From the NCBI RefSeq assembly GCF_014174255.1, contig NZ_JABEQJ010000001.1:124001-188000 (forward strand): 64,000 nucleotides of DNA. Direction: 5' to 3'. Positions 36,357 through 45,745 of the stretch are shown in pieces. The notes beneath the pieces were generated by a model, which worked only from the letters and a program-made list of their open reading frames with translations, was not told the DNA's origin and ran no database searches. Positions within the stretch are counted from its first letter, which is position 1. The number at the start of each line of letters is the position of its first letter. The translations under genes were made by a program, and so were the position numbers. This DNA comes from Gluconacetobacter sacchari (GTDB lineage: Bacteria > Pseudomonadota > Alphaproteobacteria > Acetobacterales > Acetobacteraceae).

Positions 36357-36882
36357 ACTTGCCGGGAGCCTTGCTCTTGACGGTCGGCGTGGCGCCCTGG
36401 GTCGGGCTGTTGCCCAGCGCCGCGTTCTGGCGCAGCCGACGGTTCTCCGCCTCGCCATCCACCTCGCCGCCGGCTCCCCCGCCATTCCAGAACATCAGCT
36501 GGTTGATGAAGCCCTGCCCGGCCCGGCCGAGTTCGCCCTGGTCCGAGCTTTCCGACGCCGCGTTGGCCTCGTTCACCAGGGCGGCCTGGCCGGCGCTGGG
36601 CGCGCCGTCGGCGCCTTGCAGCGCGACGTTGGGCGAGAGGGTCTCCAGCGCCTGCAATCTCGGGCTTTCATCCTGCGGGCGCGCGGCATCGCTGTGCGGC
36701 ACCGCCAGCTCCTGCGTCGGCGGCATCGACAGCGGGGCGCGCGTCGTCACCGTGTACTCGTCCGGCGAGTCGCGTTCCAGGCCGAAGGCCCGATTGAGAT
36801 CCGAGCCGGAGCAACCGGCAAGAAGGACTCCGCCCGACAGCAGAAGTGCGAACGGAACCAGACGAGGGAATAGGGGCGCCAT
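36355..36882 (-). CDS. DUF3035 lipoprotein, BamF-like
   Basis: A 175-residue lipoprotein with a signal ending in LLAGC. The mature part is low-complexity and polar, with NRAFGLERDSPDEYTVTTRAPLSMPP near its start, which is the DUF3035 core. In Alphaproteobacteria this family has been described as BamF, an accessory of the outer-membrane beta-barrel assembly machine. It overlaps the lspA gene region by end-to-start proximity (10 bp gap), which is interesting because LspA cleaves lipoprotein signals. The start at 36882 gives a compact signal peptide. Confidence 0.8.
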   Translation of the reverse strand: MAPLFPRLVPFALLLSGGVLLAGCSGSDLNRAFGLERDSPDEYTVTTRAPLSMPPTQELAVPHSDAARPQDESPRLQALETLSPNVALQGADGAPSAGQAALVNEANAASESSDQGELGRAGQGFINQLMFWNGGGAGGEVDGEAENRRLRQNAALGNSPTQGATPTVKSKAPGK

Positions 36883-36892
36883 GCTTCGCTTT

Positions 36893-37402
36893 CTACCGCT
36901 CCTGCCCGGCTCCGGCAAGGCCGCGCCGCTCGATCAGCCCGTCGAACAACAAAATCGCCACCCCGCAATCGATCGAGGCATCCGCCAGGTTGAACACATA
37001 GAAACTATGCCCAAAGGCATGCAGATGAATGAAGTCGACCACCGCGCCATAATGAAGCCGGTCGATCACATTGCCGATCGCCCCCCCCATGACCGCGCCC
37101 AGTCCCCCGGCCACCCAGGGCCGGGTCGTGCGCGCCAGCCAGACCGTCAGCCCCAGCACCACCGCCAGCGCCGCCACGGTGAAGACGATGCGCCCCATCC
37201 CGGCCAGCCCGCCCAGCATCCCGAAGGTAATGGCGCGGTTCCACACCATGGTCAGGCTGAAGACCGGCAGCACCGGAACCGACACCCGCTCCGGCAGGTC
37301 CAGGACATGCAGGATCCAGTATTTGCTGCCCTGGTCCAGCAGCAGGACCAGCATAAACAGCGCGGCGCCGATGGCGCGGCACCGCCAGGCCGCACCGCTC
37401 AT
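36893..37402 (-). CDS. lspA: Lipoprotein signal peptidase
   Basis: Inner-membrane aspartic protease of 169 residues with four helices that cleaves prolipoprotein signal peptides. The two catalytic Asp regions are visible as GNVIDRLHYGAVVDFI and FNLADASIDCG. The start overlaps the ileS stop by ATGA, the common ileS-lspA arrangement. Several lipoproteins in this window (bamF-like, CHAP, aspartic protease, Gly/Met-rich) would be substrates. Confidence 0.94.
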   Translation of the reverse strand: MSGAAWRCRAIGAALFMLVLLLDQGSKYWILHVLDLPERVSVPVLPVFSLTMVWNRAITFGMLGGLAGMGRIVFTVAALAVVLGLTVWLARTTRPWVAGGLGAVMGGAIGNVIDRLHYGAVVDFIHLHAFGHSFYVFNLADASIDCGVAILLFDGLIERRGLAGAGQER

Positions 37403-40296
37403 GCGCCGGCCCGGGCGTCGATGACCGCGACGCAGCGCAGGCACAGTTCGGGGTGGGCGGCATGGCTCCCCACCTCGTCCAGCACCTTCCAGCAGCGGGC
37501 GCATTTATGCCCGGTGGCGACCGAGATCGTCGGCACGCCATGAGCGCCGACCGCCCCCCCGTCCCGCGCCTCCTCCTCGGGACCGCCGGACAGGAAGAGC
37601 GACGCCGCCCCCGGCTCCACGCTCACCGAGGCCTGCGACACGATCGCCAGTTCGCACCAATCGACATCGGCGAACCGGGCGGCTTCCTCCGCGGACAGTT
37701 TCAGTTCCAGCGCGGCCTGCAACGACGACCCCACGATCCCCCCGCGCCGCGCCGCCTCGATCTCGGTCGTCACCACGCGGCGCACCGCCCGCAGCGTCGT
37801 CCAGCGATCGGCGAGGTCCGGACGGATCCACTCCTCGGGCAGCGACGGGAAGGGTTGCAGATGCACGCTCTCCCCCGCGCCGAACCGGGCGGTCCAGGCT
37901 TCCTCGGCGGTAAAGACCAGCACCGGCGCCAGCCACGCGCACAGGCAGCGATGCAGATGGTCCAGCACCGTGCGCGCCGCCCGGCGGCGCGGGCTGTCCG
38001 CGCCGTCGCAATAGAGCGCATCCTTGCGCACGTCGAAATAGAAGGCCGACAGGTCGGTGGCGCAGAACCCGTGGATGGCGGCATAGACCCCGACCCACTC
38101 ATGCGTCTTCACCGCGCGATCGATCTGCGCCCCCAGCTCGGTCAGGCGATGCAGCACCCATTGCTCCAGGTCGGGCATCTGCTCGTAGGGCACGCGCTCG
38201 GCGTCGGTAAAGCCGTCCAGCGCCCCCAGCAGCCAGCGCAGCGTATTGCGCAGCCGGCGATACAGCTCCCCCTGCTGCTTCAGGATCTCGTTGCCGATCC
38301 GCAGGTCTTCGTTGGTGTCGGAATTCATTACCCACAGGCGCAGGATATCGGCGCCCAGCGAGTCGTTCACATCCTGCGGCGCCACGACATTGCCCAGCGA
38401 CTTGGACATCTTGCGGCCCTGCTCGTCCAGCACGAAGCCGTTGGTCACCAGCGCGCGATAGGGTGCGACCCCGCGCGTGCCGACACTTTCCAGCAGCGAG
38501 GACTGGAACCAGCCGCGATGCTGGTCCGACCCTTCCAGATACAGGTCGGCCGGAAACGGCATGCCGTCGCGCCCCAGCACGAAGGCATGGGTCGATCCGC
38601 TCTCGAACCACACATCGACGATGTCGAACACCTGCTCGTACTCGTCGGGGTTCCGCCCCTCGCCCAGGAAGCGGCTGGCCGGAGCGGTGTACCACACATC
38701 CGCGCCCTCGGCGCGGAAGGCCTCCACGATGCGCTGCATCACCGCCGGGTCGCGCAGCACCTCGCCCGAACGCTTCTCGACGAACACCGCGATCGGCACC
38801 CCCCACGCCCGCTGGCGGCTGATGCACCAGTCCGGCCGCCCGGCGACCATCGAGGTCAGGCGGTTGCGCGCCTGCGCCGGGACGAAGGTCACGTCCTCCA
38901 GCGCCCGCAGGGCCCGGGCACGCAACTGCCCCTCGCCATCCATGCGGATGAACCATTGCGGCGTGGCGCGATAGATCACCGGCGCGCGCGACCGCCAGGA
39001 ATGCGGATAGGAATGCACCAGCGTCGCACGCGCGACCAGCCCGGCCGGCGCCGCGCCGGCCTCGTTGGCCCGCGCCATCGCCTGGGCCAGCGCCGCGCAG
39101 ACCGGTTCGGCGGCCTTGAAGACATGCGCGCCGGCAAACAGCGGCACCCATTCGGCATAGCGCCCGTCATCCAGGACCAGTTCCGGCACCTCGATCCCAT
39201 GGGCCACCGACAGCGCGAAATCGTCCTCGCCATGCGCCGGGGACATATGGACCAGGCCGGTGCCGGCCTCGGTGGTGACGAAATCGCCGCCCAGCAGCGG
39301 CACGTCGAAATCGTAGCCCTCCCCGCGCAGCGGATGGGCGCAGATCGCACCCGTCAGCGCCTCGCCCGGCATCGTATAGAGCACATAATGCTCGGTAATC
39401 CCGGCGGCGTCGCAGAACGGCGCGATCAGCGCCTCGGCCACCAGCAGGCGGGCGCCCGGCTCCAGCAGCGCGCTGTCGGTCACCCCGTCGACGCGCAGCA
39501 CGGCATAGGTGATCTCGGGCCCGAAGGCGATGGCGCGGTTGGCCGGAATGGTCCAGGGCGTTGTCGTCCAGATCACGGCCGACACGTCCTGCAACGCCCG
39601 CCCGGGCGTCGGGTCGTGGATGAACGGGAACGCGACATGGATCGTGGTCGATTCATGGTCGCGATACTCGATCTCGGCCTCGGCCAGCGCCGTCTTCTCC
39701 ACCGGGCTCCACATCACCGGCCGCAGGCCGCGATACAGCAGCCCGTTCAGCAGGAAACGCCCGATTTCCTCGACGATCGTGGCTTCCGAGGAAAAATCCA
39801 TCGTGGCATAGCGCTCGTCCCACTCCGCCTGCACGCCCAGCCGGCGGAATTCGGCGGCCTGGATCTCGACCCATTTCGCGGCATAGGCCCGGCATTCGGC
39901 GCGGAACTGCAAGACGGGCACCGAATCCTTGTCGCGCCCCGACTTGCGGTATTCCTCCTCGATCTTCCATTCGATCGGCAGGCCGTGGCAGTCCCAGCCG
40001 GGCCGGTAATGCACCGCGAAGCCGGCCATGCGATGGGCGCGGTTGACCACATCCTTCAGGATCTTGTTCAGCGCGTGCCCGATATGCAGGTTGCCGTTCG
40101 CATAAGGCGGCCCGTCATGCAGCATGAAGGACGGCCGGCCCTCGGCCTGCGCGCGCAGCAGCCGGTCCAGCCCGCTCTCCGCCCAGTGCGCCAGAATCTC
40201 CGGCTCCCGCTTCGGCAGGCCGCCCCGCATGGGGAAGCTGGTTTTCGGCAGGAATACCGTATCCCGATAGAGATCCTGTGACTTCGACTCGGTCAT
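37399..40296 (-). CDS. ileS: Isoleucyl-tRNA synthetase
   Basis: Class I aminoacyl-tRNA synthetase of 965 residues. It shows the HIGH motif in NLHIGHALN (about 70-78), the KMSKS motif in GRKMSKSLGN (about 626-635), the editing domain between them, and a C-terminal zinc site (CARCWK and CLRC). Translationally coupled to lspA. It is separated by 131 bp from ribF upstream, with no obvious T-box, as expected for a Gram-negative. Confidence 0.97.
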   Translation of the reverse strand: MTESKSQDLYRDTVFLPKTSFPMRGGLPKREPEILAHWAESGLDRLLRAQAEGRPSFMLHDGPPYANGNLHIGHALNKILKDVVNRAHRMAGFAVHYRPGWDCHGLPIEWKIEEEYRKSGRDKDSVPVLQFRAECRAYAAKWVEIQAAEFRRLGVQAEWDERYATMDFSSEATIVEEIGRFLLNGLLYRGLRPVMWSPVEKTALAEAEIEYRDHESTTIHVAFPFIHDPTPGRALQDVSAVIWTTTPWTIPANRAIAFGPEITYAVLRVDGVTDSALLEPGARLLVAEALIAPFCDAAGITEHYVLYTMPGEALTGAICAHPLRGEGYDFDVPLLGGDFVTTEAGTGLVHMSPAHGEDDFALSVAHGIEVPELVLDDGRYAEWVPLFAGAHVFKAAEPVCAALAQAMARANEAGAAPAGLVARATLVHSYPHSWRSRAPVIYRATPQWFIRMDGEGQLRARALRALEDVTFVPAQARNRLTSMVAGRPDWCISRQRAWGVPIAVFVEKRSGEVLRDPAVMQRIVEAFRAEGADVWYTAPASRFLGEGRNPDEYEQVFDIVDVWFESGSTHAFVLGRDGMPFPADLYLEGSDQHRGWFQSSLLESVGTRGVAPYRALVTNGFVLDEQGRKMSKSLGNVVAPQDVNDSLGADILRLWVMNSDTNEDLRIGNEILKQQGELYRRLRNTLRWLLGALDGFTDAERVPYEQMPDLEQWVLHRLTELGAQIDRAVKTHEWVGVYAAIHGFCATDLSAFYFDVRKDALYCDGADSPRRRAARTVLDHLHRCLCAWLAPVLVFTAEEAWTARFGAGESVHLQPFPSLPEEWIRPDLADRWTTLRAVRRVVTTEIEAARRGGIVGSSLQAALELKLSAEEAARFADVDWCELAIVSQASVSVEPGAASLFLSGGPEEEARDGGAVGAHGVPTISVATGHKCARCWKVLDEVGSHAAHPELCLRCVAVIDARAGA

Positions 40297-40427
40297 GACC
40301 CTGAATTTCTGGCTGCTGGCGACGATGGATAACGATGTGACGGAAGGATCACGCCCTTCCGTCGCGGCCCAACCTTATGCGGAGCCACATACCGGATGGT
40401 CAAGCACGGGGCCGGGCACGGGGCCAA

Positions 40428-41375
40428 TCAGCCGCCCGTCCGCGCCAGCCGCTCCAGATAGGCACGGGCCGTCGCCGCATCCTCGGCGATCTGCGCCTTC
40501 AGCGCATCCAGCCCCGCGAAGCGCCGCTCCTCGCGCAGCAGCGTATGCAGGGCGGTCGACAGGGTCTGGCCGTACAGATCCCCCTCGAAATCCAGCAGAT
40601 GGACCTCCAGCCGGCTTTCCTGCCCGTCATTGATGGTCGGACGGCGGCCGACATTGGCCACCCCGGGCCAGGTCCGGCCGTCCGGCAGCCGCACGGTCAC
40701 GGCATAGACCCCCCGCGCCGGCTCCAGATGCCGGCCCAACGGCACGTTGGCGGTGGGAAAGCCCAGCAGGCGGCCGCGCTTGTCGCCATGATGCACCACG
40801 CCCCGGATCGCCCAGGGGTGCCCCAGTTCCTCGGCCGCGCGCTCCGGATAGCCGTCCTGCAACAGCCGGCGGATGCGCGTCGAGGAAAACGGCCCCCCCT
40901 CGTCGGTCAGGGGCGGCACCACGGTCATCCCGATCTCCAGTTCCTCGGCCCGCTCGGCCAGGAACGCGGCATTGCCGCCGCGGCGATGGCCAAAGGCGAA
41001 ATCGACGCCGCAGGCGACATGACGCAGGCCCAGCCCCTCATGCAGCACGTCGGTCACGAACCGCTCGGCGGTCATGGCGCTGAGGGCGGCGTCGAAGGGA
41101 ATCTGAAAGACATGGCGCACGCCCAGCGCCGACAGGGCCGCCAGCCGCTCGTCGGCCAGGGTCAGGCGGAAGGGCGGATCCTGCGGGCGGAAAAATTCGC
41201 GCGGATGCGGCTCGAACGTCACCACCGCCAGGCCCAGGTCGGGCCGCGCGCCATGCAGCGCATGCAGCAGATGGGCATGGCCCAGATGCACGCCGTCGAA
41301 ATTGCCCAGCGCCGCCGCCATGCCCCGCGCCTCGGTGGGAATGTGGCGCCAGCCGGTATGCAGATGCGCCCTCAT
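40428..41375 (-). CDS. ribF: Bifunctional riboflavin kinase / FAD synthetase
   Basis: Makes FMN and FAD from riboflavin. The 315 residues carry the nucleotidyltransferase motif LGNFDGVHLGH (about 23-33) and the kinase-domain motif KRGRLLGFPTANV (about 200-212). It overlaps mtnC by ATGA, so it belongs to a run with the methionine-salvage genes. Placement ahead of ileS-lspA is common in Gram-negatives. Confidence 0.94.
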   Translation of the reverse strand: MRAHLHTGWRHIPTEARGMAAALGNFDGVHLGHAHLLHALHGARPDLGLAVVTFEPHPREFFRPQDPPFRLTLADERLAALSALGVRHVFQIPFDAALSAMTAERFVTDVLHEGLGLRHVACGVDFAFGHRRGGNAAFLAERAEELEIGMTVVPPLTDEGGPFSSTRIRRLLQDGYPERAAEELGHPWAIRGVVHHGDKRGRLLGFPTANVPLGRHLEPARGVYAVTVRLPDGRTWPGVANVGRRPTINDGQESRLEVHLLDFEGDLYGQTLSTALHTLLREERRFAGLDALKAQIAEDAATARAYLERLARTGG

Positions 41376-42091
41376 GGCGCGTCGGGCAGGCCGAACAGGC
41401 CCGCCACCTCGTCCAGCGTCGCCGCCACCCGATGCGTCCCGCCGGGCCGCGTGCCGTCCTCGGGCCGGACCAGTTGGCAGGTCCGCAGCCCGGCCTCCGC
41501 CGCCGCGTCCAGCTCCGCCACGATATCGGACAGGAACAGGGTCCGCCCCGCGACCCAGCCGGCCTCGGCCAGAATGGCGCGATAGCTGTCGGCCTCCCGC
41601 TTGCCGCCGATCCGCAGGTCGTAGAACCCGTCGAACAGGCCGCGCGCGTCGCCCTCGGTCGTATGGCCGTAGATCAGCCGCTGGGCCGCCTCCGAGCCCG
41701 AGGAATAGACCGCGAGCCGCACCCCCGCCGCGTGCCAGCGCCGCAGCGCCGGCAGCACGTCGGGATACAGCGTCGCCCGCAAGGCGCCGGTGCGATAGCC
41801 CTCTTCCCAGGCCAGCCCCTGCAACGCCTTCAACGGCCCGATCTTCTCGTCCCGGTCCATCCAGGCATTCAGTTGCGCCAGCGGGTCGACCCCGGGCGCC
41901 AGCGCCGCGATCGCGGCCACCGCGTCGCGCACCGCCGGCTCGCCGCCCCGCGCGGCCAGCAGGCCGGGCAGCGCCCGCCGGGCATAGGGAAAGAGAACCT
42001 GATGCACGAAGGCGACGGGGATCGTCGTCCCTTCGATATCCAGCAGGACGGAGTCGGGTCCGTCCCCGCGCATCGCTTCCGCCACCGTCAT
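41372..42091 (-). CDS. mtnC: Enolase-phosphatase E1
   Basis: HAD-superfamily enzyme of 239 residues that enolises and dephosphorylates diketo-methylthiopentyl phosphate in methionine salvage. The N-terminal LLDIEGTTIPVAFV carries the nucleophile Asp and the MtnC-type EGTT. VYSSGS is motif II, GKREADSY supplies the Lys, and LFLSDIVAELDAA is the acidic motif. AAGGAGCGG precedes the start. It lies 7 bp after mtnD. Confidence 0.93.
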   Translation of the reverse strand: MTVAEAMRGDGPDSVLLDIEGTTIPVAFVHQVLFPYARRALPGLLAARGGEPAVRDAVAAIAALAPGVDPLAQLNAWMDRDEKIGPLKALQGLAWEEGYRTGALRATLYPDVLPALRRWHAAGVRLAVYSSGSEAAQRLIYGHTTEGDARGLFDGFYDLRIGGKREADSYRAILAEAGWVAGRTLFLSDIVAELDAAAEAGLRTCQLVRPEDGTRPGGTHRVAATLDEVAGLFGLPDAP

Positions 42092-42098
42092 CCGCTCC

Positions 42099-42638
42099 TT
42101 ACGCCGCCGGGAAGCGTTCGGCGATATCGTCGCCCGTATAATGGGCGATCCAGCCGGTCGTGTCGGTAAACACCCGCAACGCCACGACATCGGGCTCCGG
42201 CCCGGCATCGAACCAGTGCGGAATCCCGGCGGGGACCGAAATCAGGTCCCCCGCGACGCAATGCACGTCATGGATGCGCCCCCCGACATGCAGCACGAAA
42301 TTGCCCCAGCCATGGACGAAGAAGCGCACCTCGTCCTCGCTGTGGATGTGTTCCGACAGGAATTTCGCGCGCAGCGCGGCCAGGTTCGGCGTCTGGGGCG
42401 TAATGCGCACCACATCGGCCGACCCCGCCCCGGTCTCGCCCATCAATTCGTCCAGATAGGGGCGATAGGCCGCCAGCACCGCGTCGGGCGCGGCATCGGG
42501 CGCCGGCACCACCGGGCTGTCCCAGCGCTCGAACCGCACGCCGATTTCCCGCAGCGCCTCCGCGATACCCGCGGCGTCCTCGGTACGCAGCACGACGCTG
42601 CCCGGATCGTCATCACGATAGACAGTCAGACGGCTCAT
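42099..42638 (-). CDS. mtnD: Acireductone dioxygenase
   Basis: Metal-dependent cupin of 179 residues that oxidises acireductone to the keto acid precursor of methionine (iron form) or off-pathway products (nickel form). The metal site is visible as EHIHSEDEVRFF (His, His, Glu), with the last His in VPAGIPHWFD. The start at 42638 overlaps the mtnB stop by ATGA. Confidence 0.94.
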   Translation of the reverse strand: MSRLTVYRDDDPGSVVLRTEDAAGIAEALREIGVRFERWDSPVVPAPDAAPDAVLAAYRPYLDELMGETGAGSADVVRITPQTPNLAALRAKFLSEHIHSEDEVRFFVHGWGNFVLHVGGRIHDVHCVAGDLISVPAGIPHWFDAGPEPDVVALRVFTDTTGWIAHYTGDDIAERFPAA

Positions 42639-43261
42639 CGGCCGAGTTTCCTCTTTTCCAGTTCGCAGGCCAGAAGAAATTCCAGCCCCTCCAGCCGCGC
42701 CAGCGCCACGTCCATGGTGTCGCCCCACACATAGACACCGTGCCCGCGAATCACATAGCCCGCCGGCATCCGCCCCAGATCGGGCGCCACCACGGTACAC
42801 AGCCGGGCAATGTCCTGGTCGTTGTCGAACACCGGCACCCGCACGCGGGCCTCATGGGTGGTCTGCCCGGCGAACACTTTCTGGACCTCGTAATCCGCCA
42901 GCACGATCGCGCCATCCGCCGCCATCATCGACAGCACCGTCGAGGCCACCGAATGGCCATGCAGCACCGCCCCGATCGCCGGGTCATGGGCATAGAGCTG
43001 GCAATGCAGCAGCGTCTCGGCGCTGGGCCGGTCGCCCGGATGCACCGCGCGCCCGTCGGTCGCGACCTCGATCACCCCGTCGGCGGCCAGCAGCCCCTTG
43101 TGCCCGCCCGACCGCGTAATCGCGATCCGCCCGTCAGGCAGGCGGCGGCTGATATTGCCGGCGGTGGCCGGCACCCAGCCGAAGCGGTCCATCCGCCGCC
43201 CCGCGGCGATGATCTCCCGCACCGCCCCGGCCCACAGGTCGGTCGTCGTCATCTGGTCCAT
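42635..43261 (-). CDS. mtnB: Methylthioribulose-1-phosphate dehydratase
   Basis: Class II aldolase-fold zinc enzyme of 208 residues in methionine salvage. Zinc-binding HGHSV (about 99-103) and RGHGVYVWGD (about 172-181) are present, with the N-terminal TAGNISRRL substrate loop. ATG at 43252 is a possible later start. The pathway genes mtnA and mtnP or mtnK are not in the window, so only the lower part of the salvage pathway is encoded here. Confidence 0.93.
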   Translation of the reverse strand: MDQMTTTDLWAGAVREIIAAGRRMDRFGWVPATAGNISRRLPDGRIAITRSGGHKGLLAADGVIEVATDGRAVHPGDRPSAETLLHCQLYAHDPAIGAVLHGHSVASTVLSMMAADGAIVLADYEVQKVFAGQTTHEARVRVPVFDNDQDIARLCTVVAPDLGRMPAGYVIRGHGVYVWGDTMDVALARLEGLEFLLACELEKRKLGR

Positions 43262-43300
43262 ATCGCGAAATGATCCCGAATTGCGCGCGCGGCCACAGGC

Positions 43301-43567
43301 TCAGGGGGTCGAGGACCCCGACGGACGGCTGGACGCCGAGAAGCTGGCATCGCGCTGCGCGCCCGCGGCCGGTCCCGGCGGGGCGATATGCCCGCCCGAC
43401 CCGGCATTGCCGTTTTCCATGCTCTCGTCGTCGGCCATGTTCTTCTTGAACGATTTCACGCCGCGCGCGACATCGCCCATCAGCGTGCTGATCTTGCCGC
43501 CGCCGCCGAACAGGACCAGCACCACCGCCAGGACGATCAGCCAGTGCCAGATGCTCAAGCTACCCAT
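43301..43567 (-). CDS. tatA: Twin-arginine translocase subunit TatA
   Basis: An 88-residue protein with a short N-terminal helix (about 4-22), a hinge with FGGGGKIS and an amphipathic helix ([16 protein letters not shown]). The tail is polar and unstructured. It builds the variable pore of the Tat pathway. tatB and tatC are not nearby. GAGGATG precedes the start. Confidence 0.9.
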   Translation of the reverse strand: MGSLSIWHWLIVLAVVLVLFGGGGKISTLMGDVARGVKSFKKNMADDESMENGNAGSGGHIAPPGPAAGAQRDASFSASSRPSGSSTP

Positions 43568-43677
43568 AACACACACATCCTCGTTTCCGCGCCGTGGCGC
43601 CGCCGGCGACCGGGCCGACCCCGTGATCCCGACATGACATGGAACCGGGCGGCCCGCCATGCAAGCGTCCCCGCCCC

Positions 43678-44154
43678 TCACGCGTCCGGAGACGGACGGT
43701 CCGGCAGATCGCGCGAGATGAACCCATATGTCGGATAGACGCTTTTGCCCATGCTGTGAACCGGCTGCCACCACACCCTGACCGCGGACCAGTCATTGGC
43801 CCGCGAGACATCGACCACCGGCACGCCGTGGTCGACGCGCCCCGGCACCCAGTTCGCCTGGTCGACCAGGATCGCCCGCGCCCCGCGCACCTGCCGCACG
43901 ACCGACACATGCCCGTCCGGCAGCCGTCCGGTCGAGCGGAAGACCAGGACCTCCCCCGGCGCCGGCACCCGCGTATGGGCATAGGTCCCCGCGGACTGCC
44001 GCCACCACCCGGCGGCGGCACCGCTCAGGCGCAGGCCGGTGACCGATCGGGCATAGGGCGCGCACTGCACCGGGCCGTTCCAGCCGCCTCCCCCGCCGCA
44101 GGCGGCCAGCGGCAGCAGGCCGCACAGCGCCAGCCCGCGCGCCAGGGGGGCCAT
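43678..44154 (-). CDS. CHAP-domain lipoprotein
   Basis: A 158-residue lipoprotein with a lipobox (LAAC) and a CHAP-type amidase/peptidase domain. The probable catalytic Cys lies in [11 protein letters not shown] (about 30-40), the His in GHVSVVR (about 82-88), and an acidic/Asn residue follows in LVDQANW. This pattern fits peptidoglycan-cleaving enzymes. The start overlaps the recX stop (TGATG). Confidence 0.82.
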   Translation of the reverse strand: MAPLARGLALCGLLPLAACGGGGGWNGPVQCAPYARSVTGLRLSGAAAGWWRQSAGTYAHTRVPAPGEVLVFRSTGRLPDGHVSVVRQVRGARAILVDQANWVPGRVDHGVPVVDVSRANDWSAVRVWWQPVHSMGKSVYPTYGFISRDLPDRPSPDA

Positions 44155-44828
44155 CACGTGGTTTTCATCCGGATGATCCGGTCCTCGGCCTCCGCGGGGT
44201 CCATGTCCAGCGCCGCCTCGGCCGTGGCGCGGCCGAACCCCGCCCGGGCCATGGCCTCCAGCACCTTGCGGCGGCGCACCGCGCCATCGTCGTCCGCGCC
44301 AGGCGGGGCGAACGGCCCGGCACGGCGCCGCCGCGCGAAGACCAGCGCCGCCCCCAGCTCCATCTCGGCCCCCTCCTGCCCGCGCGCGCCCAGCGTCTCG
44401 TCCAGCACGCTGCCGACCAGTTCCGCCTCCACCCCGCGCGCCGCCAGATGCGCCTGCACCGCGCGGCGCGACCGGCCCGTGCGGGTCAGCGACCGCGCGC
44501 GCGACCCGGCGAAGGCCGCGTCATCGACCGCGCCCAGCGCCACCATCTCGTCCACCACCTGCGCGATCGCCCGGCCCAGCGGGCCCACCCGGGCCGCGAC
44601 ATCGTCCGCCGGGGCACCCGCTTCGGCGGCCCGCCGCGCCCAGCGCTGCACGCTCCGCTCCAGCACCTGCGCCAACCCGGCGCGGGTGGTGCCGAAACGC
44701 GCCAGATGCGCCAGGGCGGCCGCGCGCAGCGACGCACGATCCGGCACCGGCCCGGCCACCCGGCCGCCGCCCGTCATCGCGTCCCGTGTCGTCGCTCCCT
44801 GGGTGGCCCGCTCGATCATGCCGGCCAC
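44154..44828 (-). CDS. recX: RecX family regulatory protein
   Basis: A 224-residue helical protein of the RecX family, which inhibits RecA filament extension. It has the repeating three-helix modules, for example LAQVLERSVQRWARRA and RAVQAHLAARGVEAELVGSVL. recA is not adjacent, unlike in many bacteria. It is longer than E. coli RecX, as is usual in Alphaproteobacteria. Confidence 0.82.
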   Translation of the reverse strand: MAGMIERATQGATTRDAMTGGGRVAGPVPDRASLRAAALAHLARFGTTRAGLAQVLERSVQRWARRAAEAGAPADDVAARVGPLGRAIAQVVDEMVALGAVDDAAFAGSRARSLTRTGRSRRAVQAHLAARGVEAELVGSVLDETLGARGQEGAEMELGAALVFARRRRAGPFAPPGADDDGAVRRRKVLEAMARAGFGRATAEAALDMDPAEAEDRIIRMKTT

Positions 44829-44875
44829 CCTGCCATGAAATGCCCGGAATCGCGATAGTTAGGATCGCCCCACCG

Positions 44876-45490
44876 TCACGTGGGGCGGCCGAACGCCTTC
44901 AGGTGCAGCCGCTCGCCATTGGCACGGCCGCCCTCCACCATCGGGTCCAGCGCCATGACCCGCTGCCAGGCCTTCTCGGCCGCCTGCCAGTCTCCACGCT
45001 GCTCCTCGACCGCCGACAGCAGCCGCCACGCCACCGCATCCTGCCCGTCGCGCTGAAGCGCCACGCCCAGGTCGGCGACCGCCCCGGTCAGGTCGCGCGC
45101 CGCCAGCCGCGCCTGCGCCCGGTCCCGCCACAGGATCGCGATATCGGGTTGCAGCACCAGCGCGTCGTTCAGGTCCTCGACCGCACCCAGCGCCTTGCCG
45201 TCGGCCAGATGCGCCATGGCACCCCGTTCCAGCAGGCGCGCGGTAGGGGACAGCCCATGGCGCCGCGCCCGTTCCAGCCGAACCTCCAGATCCGCCGCCG
45301 CCGCGCGCGAAGCCGCGCGCGCCAACTGGCCGGTCAGCACGGACAGGTCCGGCGGCGGCGCGGGCGCGTCGGCCCGGGCGGGCACCGCGCCCCCCAGCCA
45401 CAGCAACACCGCCACCACGCCACGTACGCGCGAAAACCCGCGCCCGCCAGCCGGAAACCGGAGGCGGGCGCGGGTTTTCGCATCACCCAT
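44876..45490 (-). CDS. Exported TPR-repeat protein
   Basis: A 204-residue protein with a basic N-terminus and a signal-like helix (about 23-40, ending PARADA). Three tandem tetratricopeptide-like repeats follow (for example GAVEDLNDALVLQPDIAILWRDRAQARLAA). TPR proteins mediate protein contacts; no specific partner is evident. An in-frame ATG at 45523 is possible and would overlap the rpmJ stop. Confidence 0.72.
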   Translation of the reverse strand: MGDAKTRARLRFPAGGRGFSRVRGVVAVLLWLGGAVPARADAPAPPPDLSVLTGQLARAASRAAAADLEVRLERARRHGLSPTARLLERGAMAHLADGKALGAVEDLNDALVLQPDIAILWRDRAQARLAARDLTGAVADLGVALQRDGQDAVAWRLLSAVEEQRGDWQAAEKAWQRVMALDPMVEGGRANGERLHLKAFGRPT

Positions 45491-45523
45491 AAGCAACGGT
45501 ACGGCCAAGGCCGTCCGCGACAT

Positions 45524-45649
45524 TCAGCCCTGACGGGCCTTCATGCGCGGGTTCTTCTTGTTGATGACATAGACCTTGCCATGACGACGGACCACACGGC
45601 AGTCCTTGTCACGAACCTTGGCCGACTTCAGGCTGTTTCTGATCTTCAT
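45524..45649 (-). CDS. rpmJ: 50S ribosomal protein L36, zinc-free form
   Basis: A 41-residue protein: [18 protein letters not shown] followed by a basic [21 protein letters not shown] segment. It has one cysteine (C17) and so lacks the CxxC...C/H zinc knuckle of the classical L36. This is the 'C-minus' version common in Alphaproteobacteria. It is short but unmistakable. Gene order (alone, outside the spc operon) also fits that version. Confidence 0.95.
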   Translation of the reverse strand: MKIRNSLKSAKVRDKDCRVVRRHGKVYVINKKNPRMKARQG

Positions 45650-45745
45650 GACCCGACCCTCACTGGCGGCGCTAAACCGCGAAGACGGGCCGAATACCGG
45701 TCGCGCGCGCCCGAGTCAACCATCCACCCTCCTCCGGCGGCATTT

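Noticed and set aside
34412-37543. A frame of over 1000 codons on the plus strand across mutL, the BamF-like gene and lspA
   Set aside because: Low-complexity Arg/His/Gln composition and it spans three well-supported minus-strand genes and their gaps.
37453-40281. A 942-codon plus-strand frame opposite ileS
   Set aside because: Antisense shadow of a conserved synthetase; no ribosome-binding site or recognisable domain.
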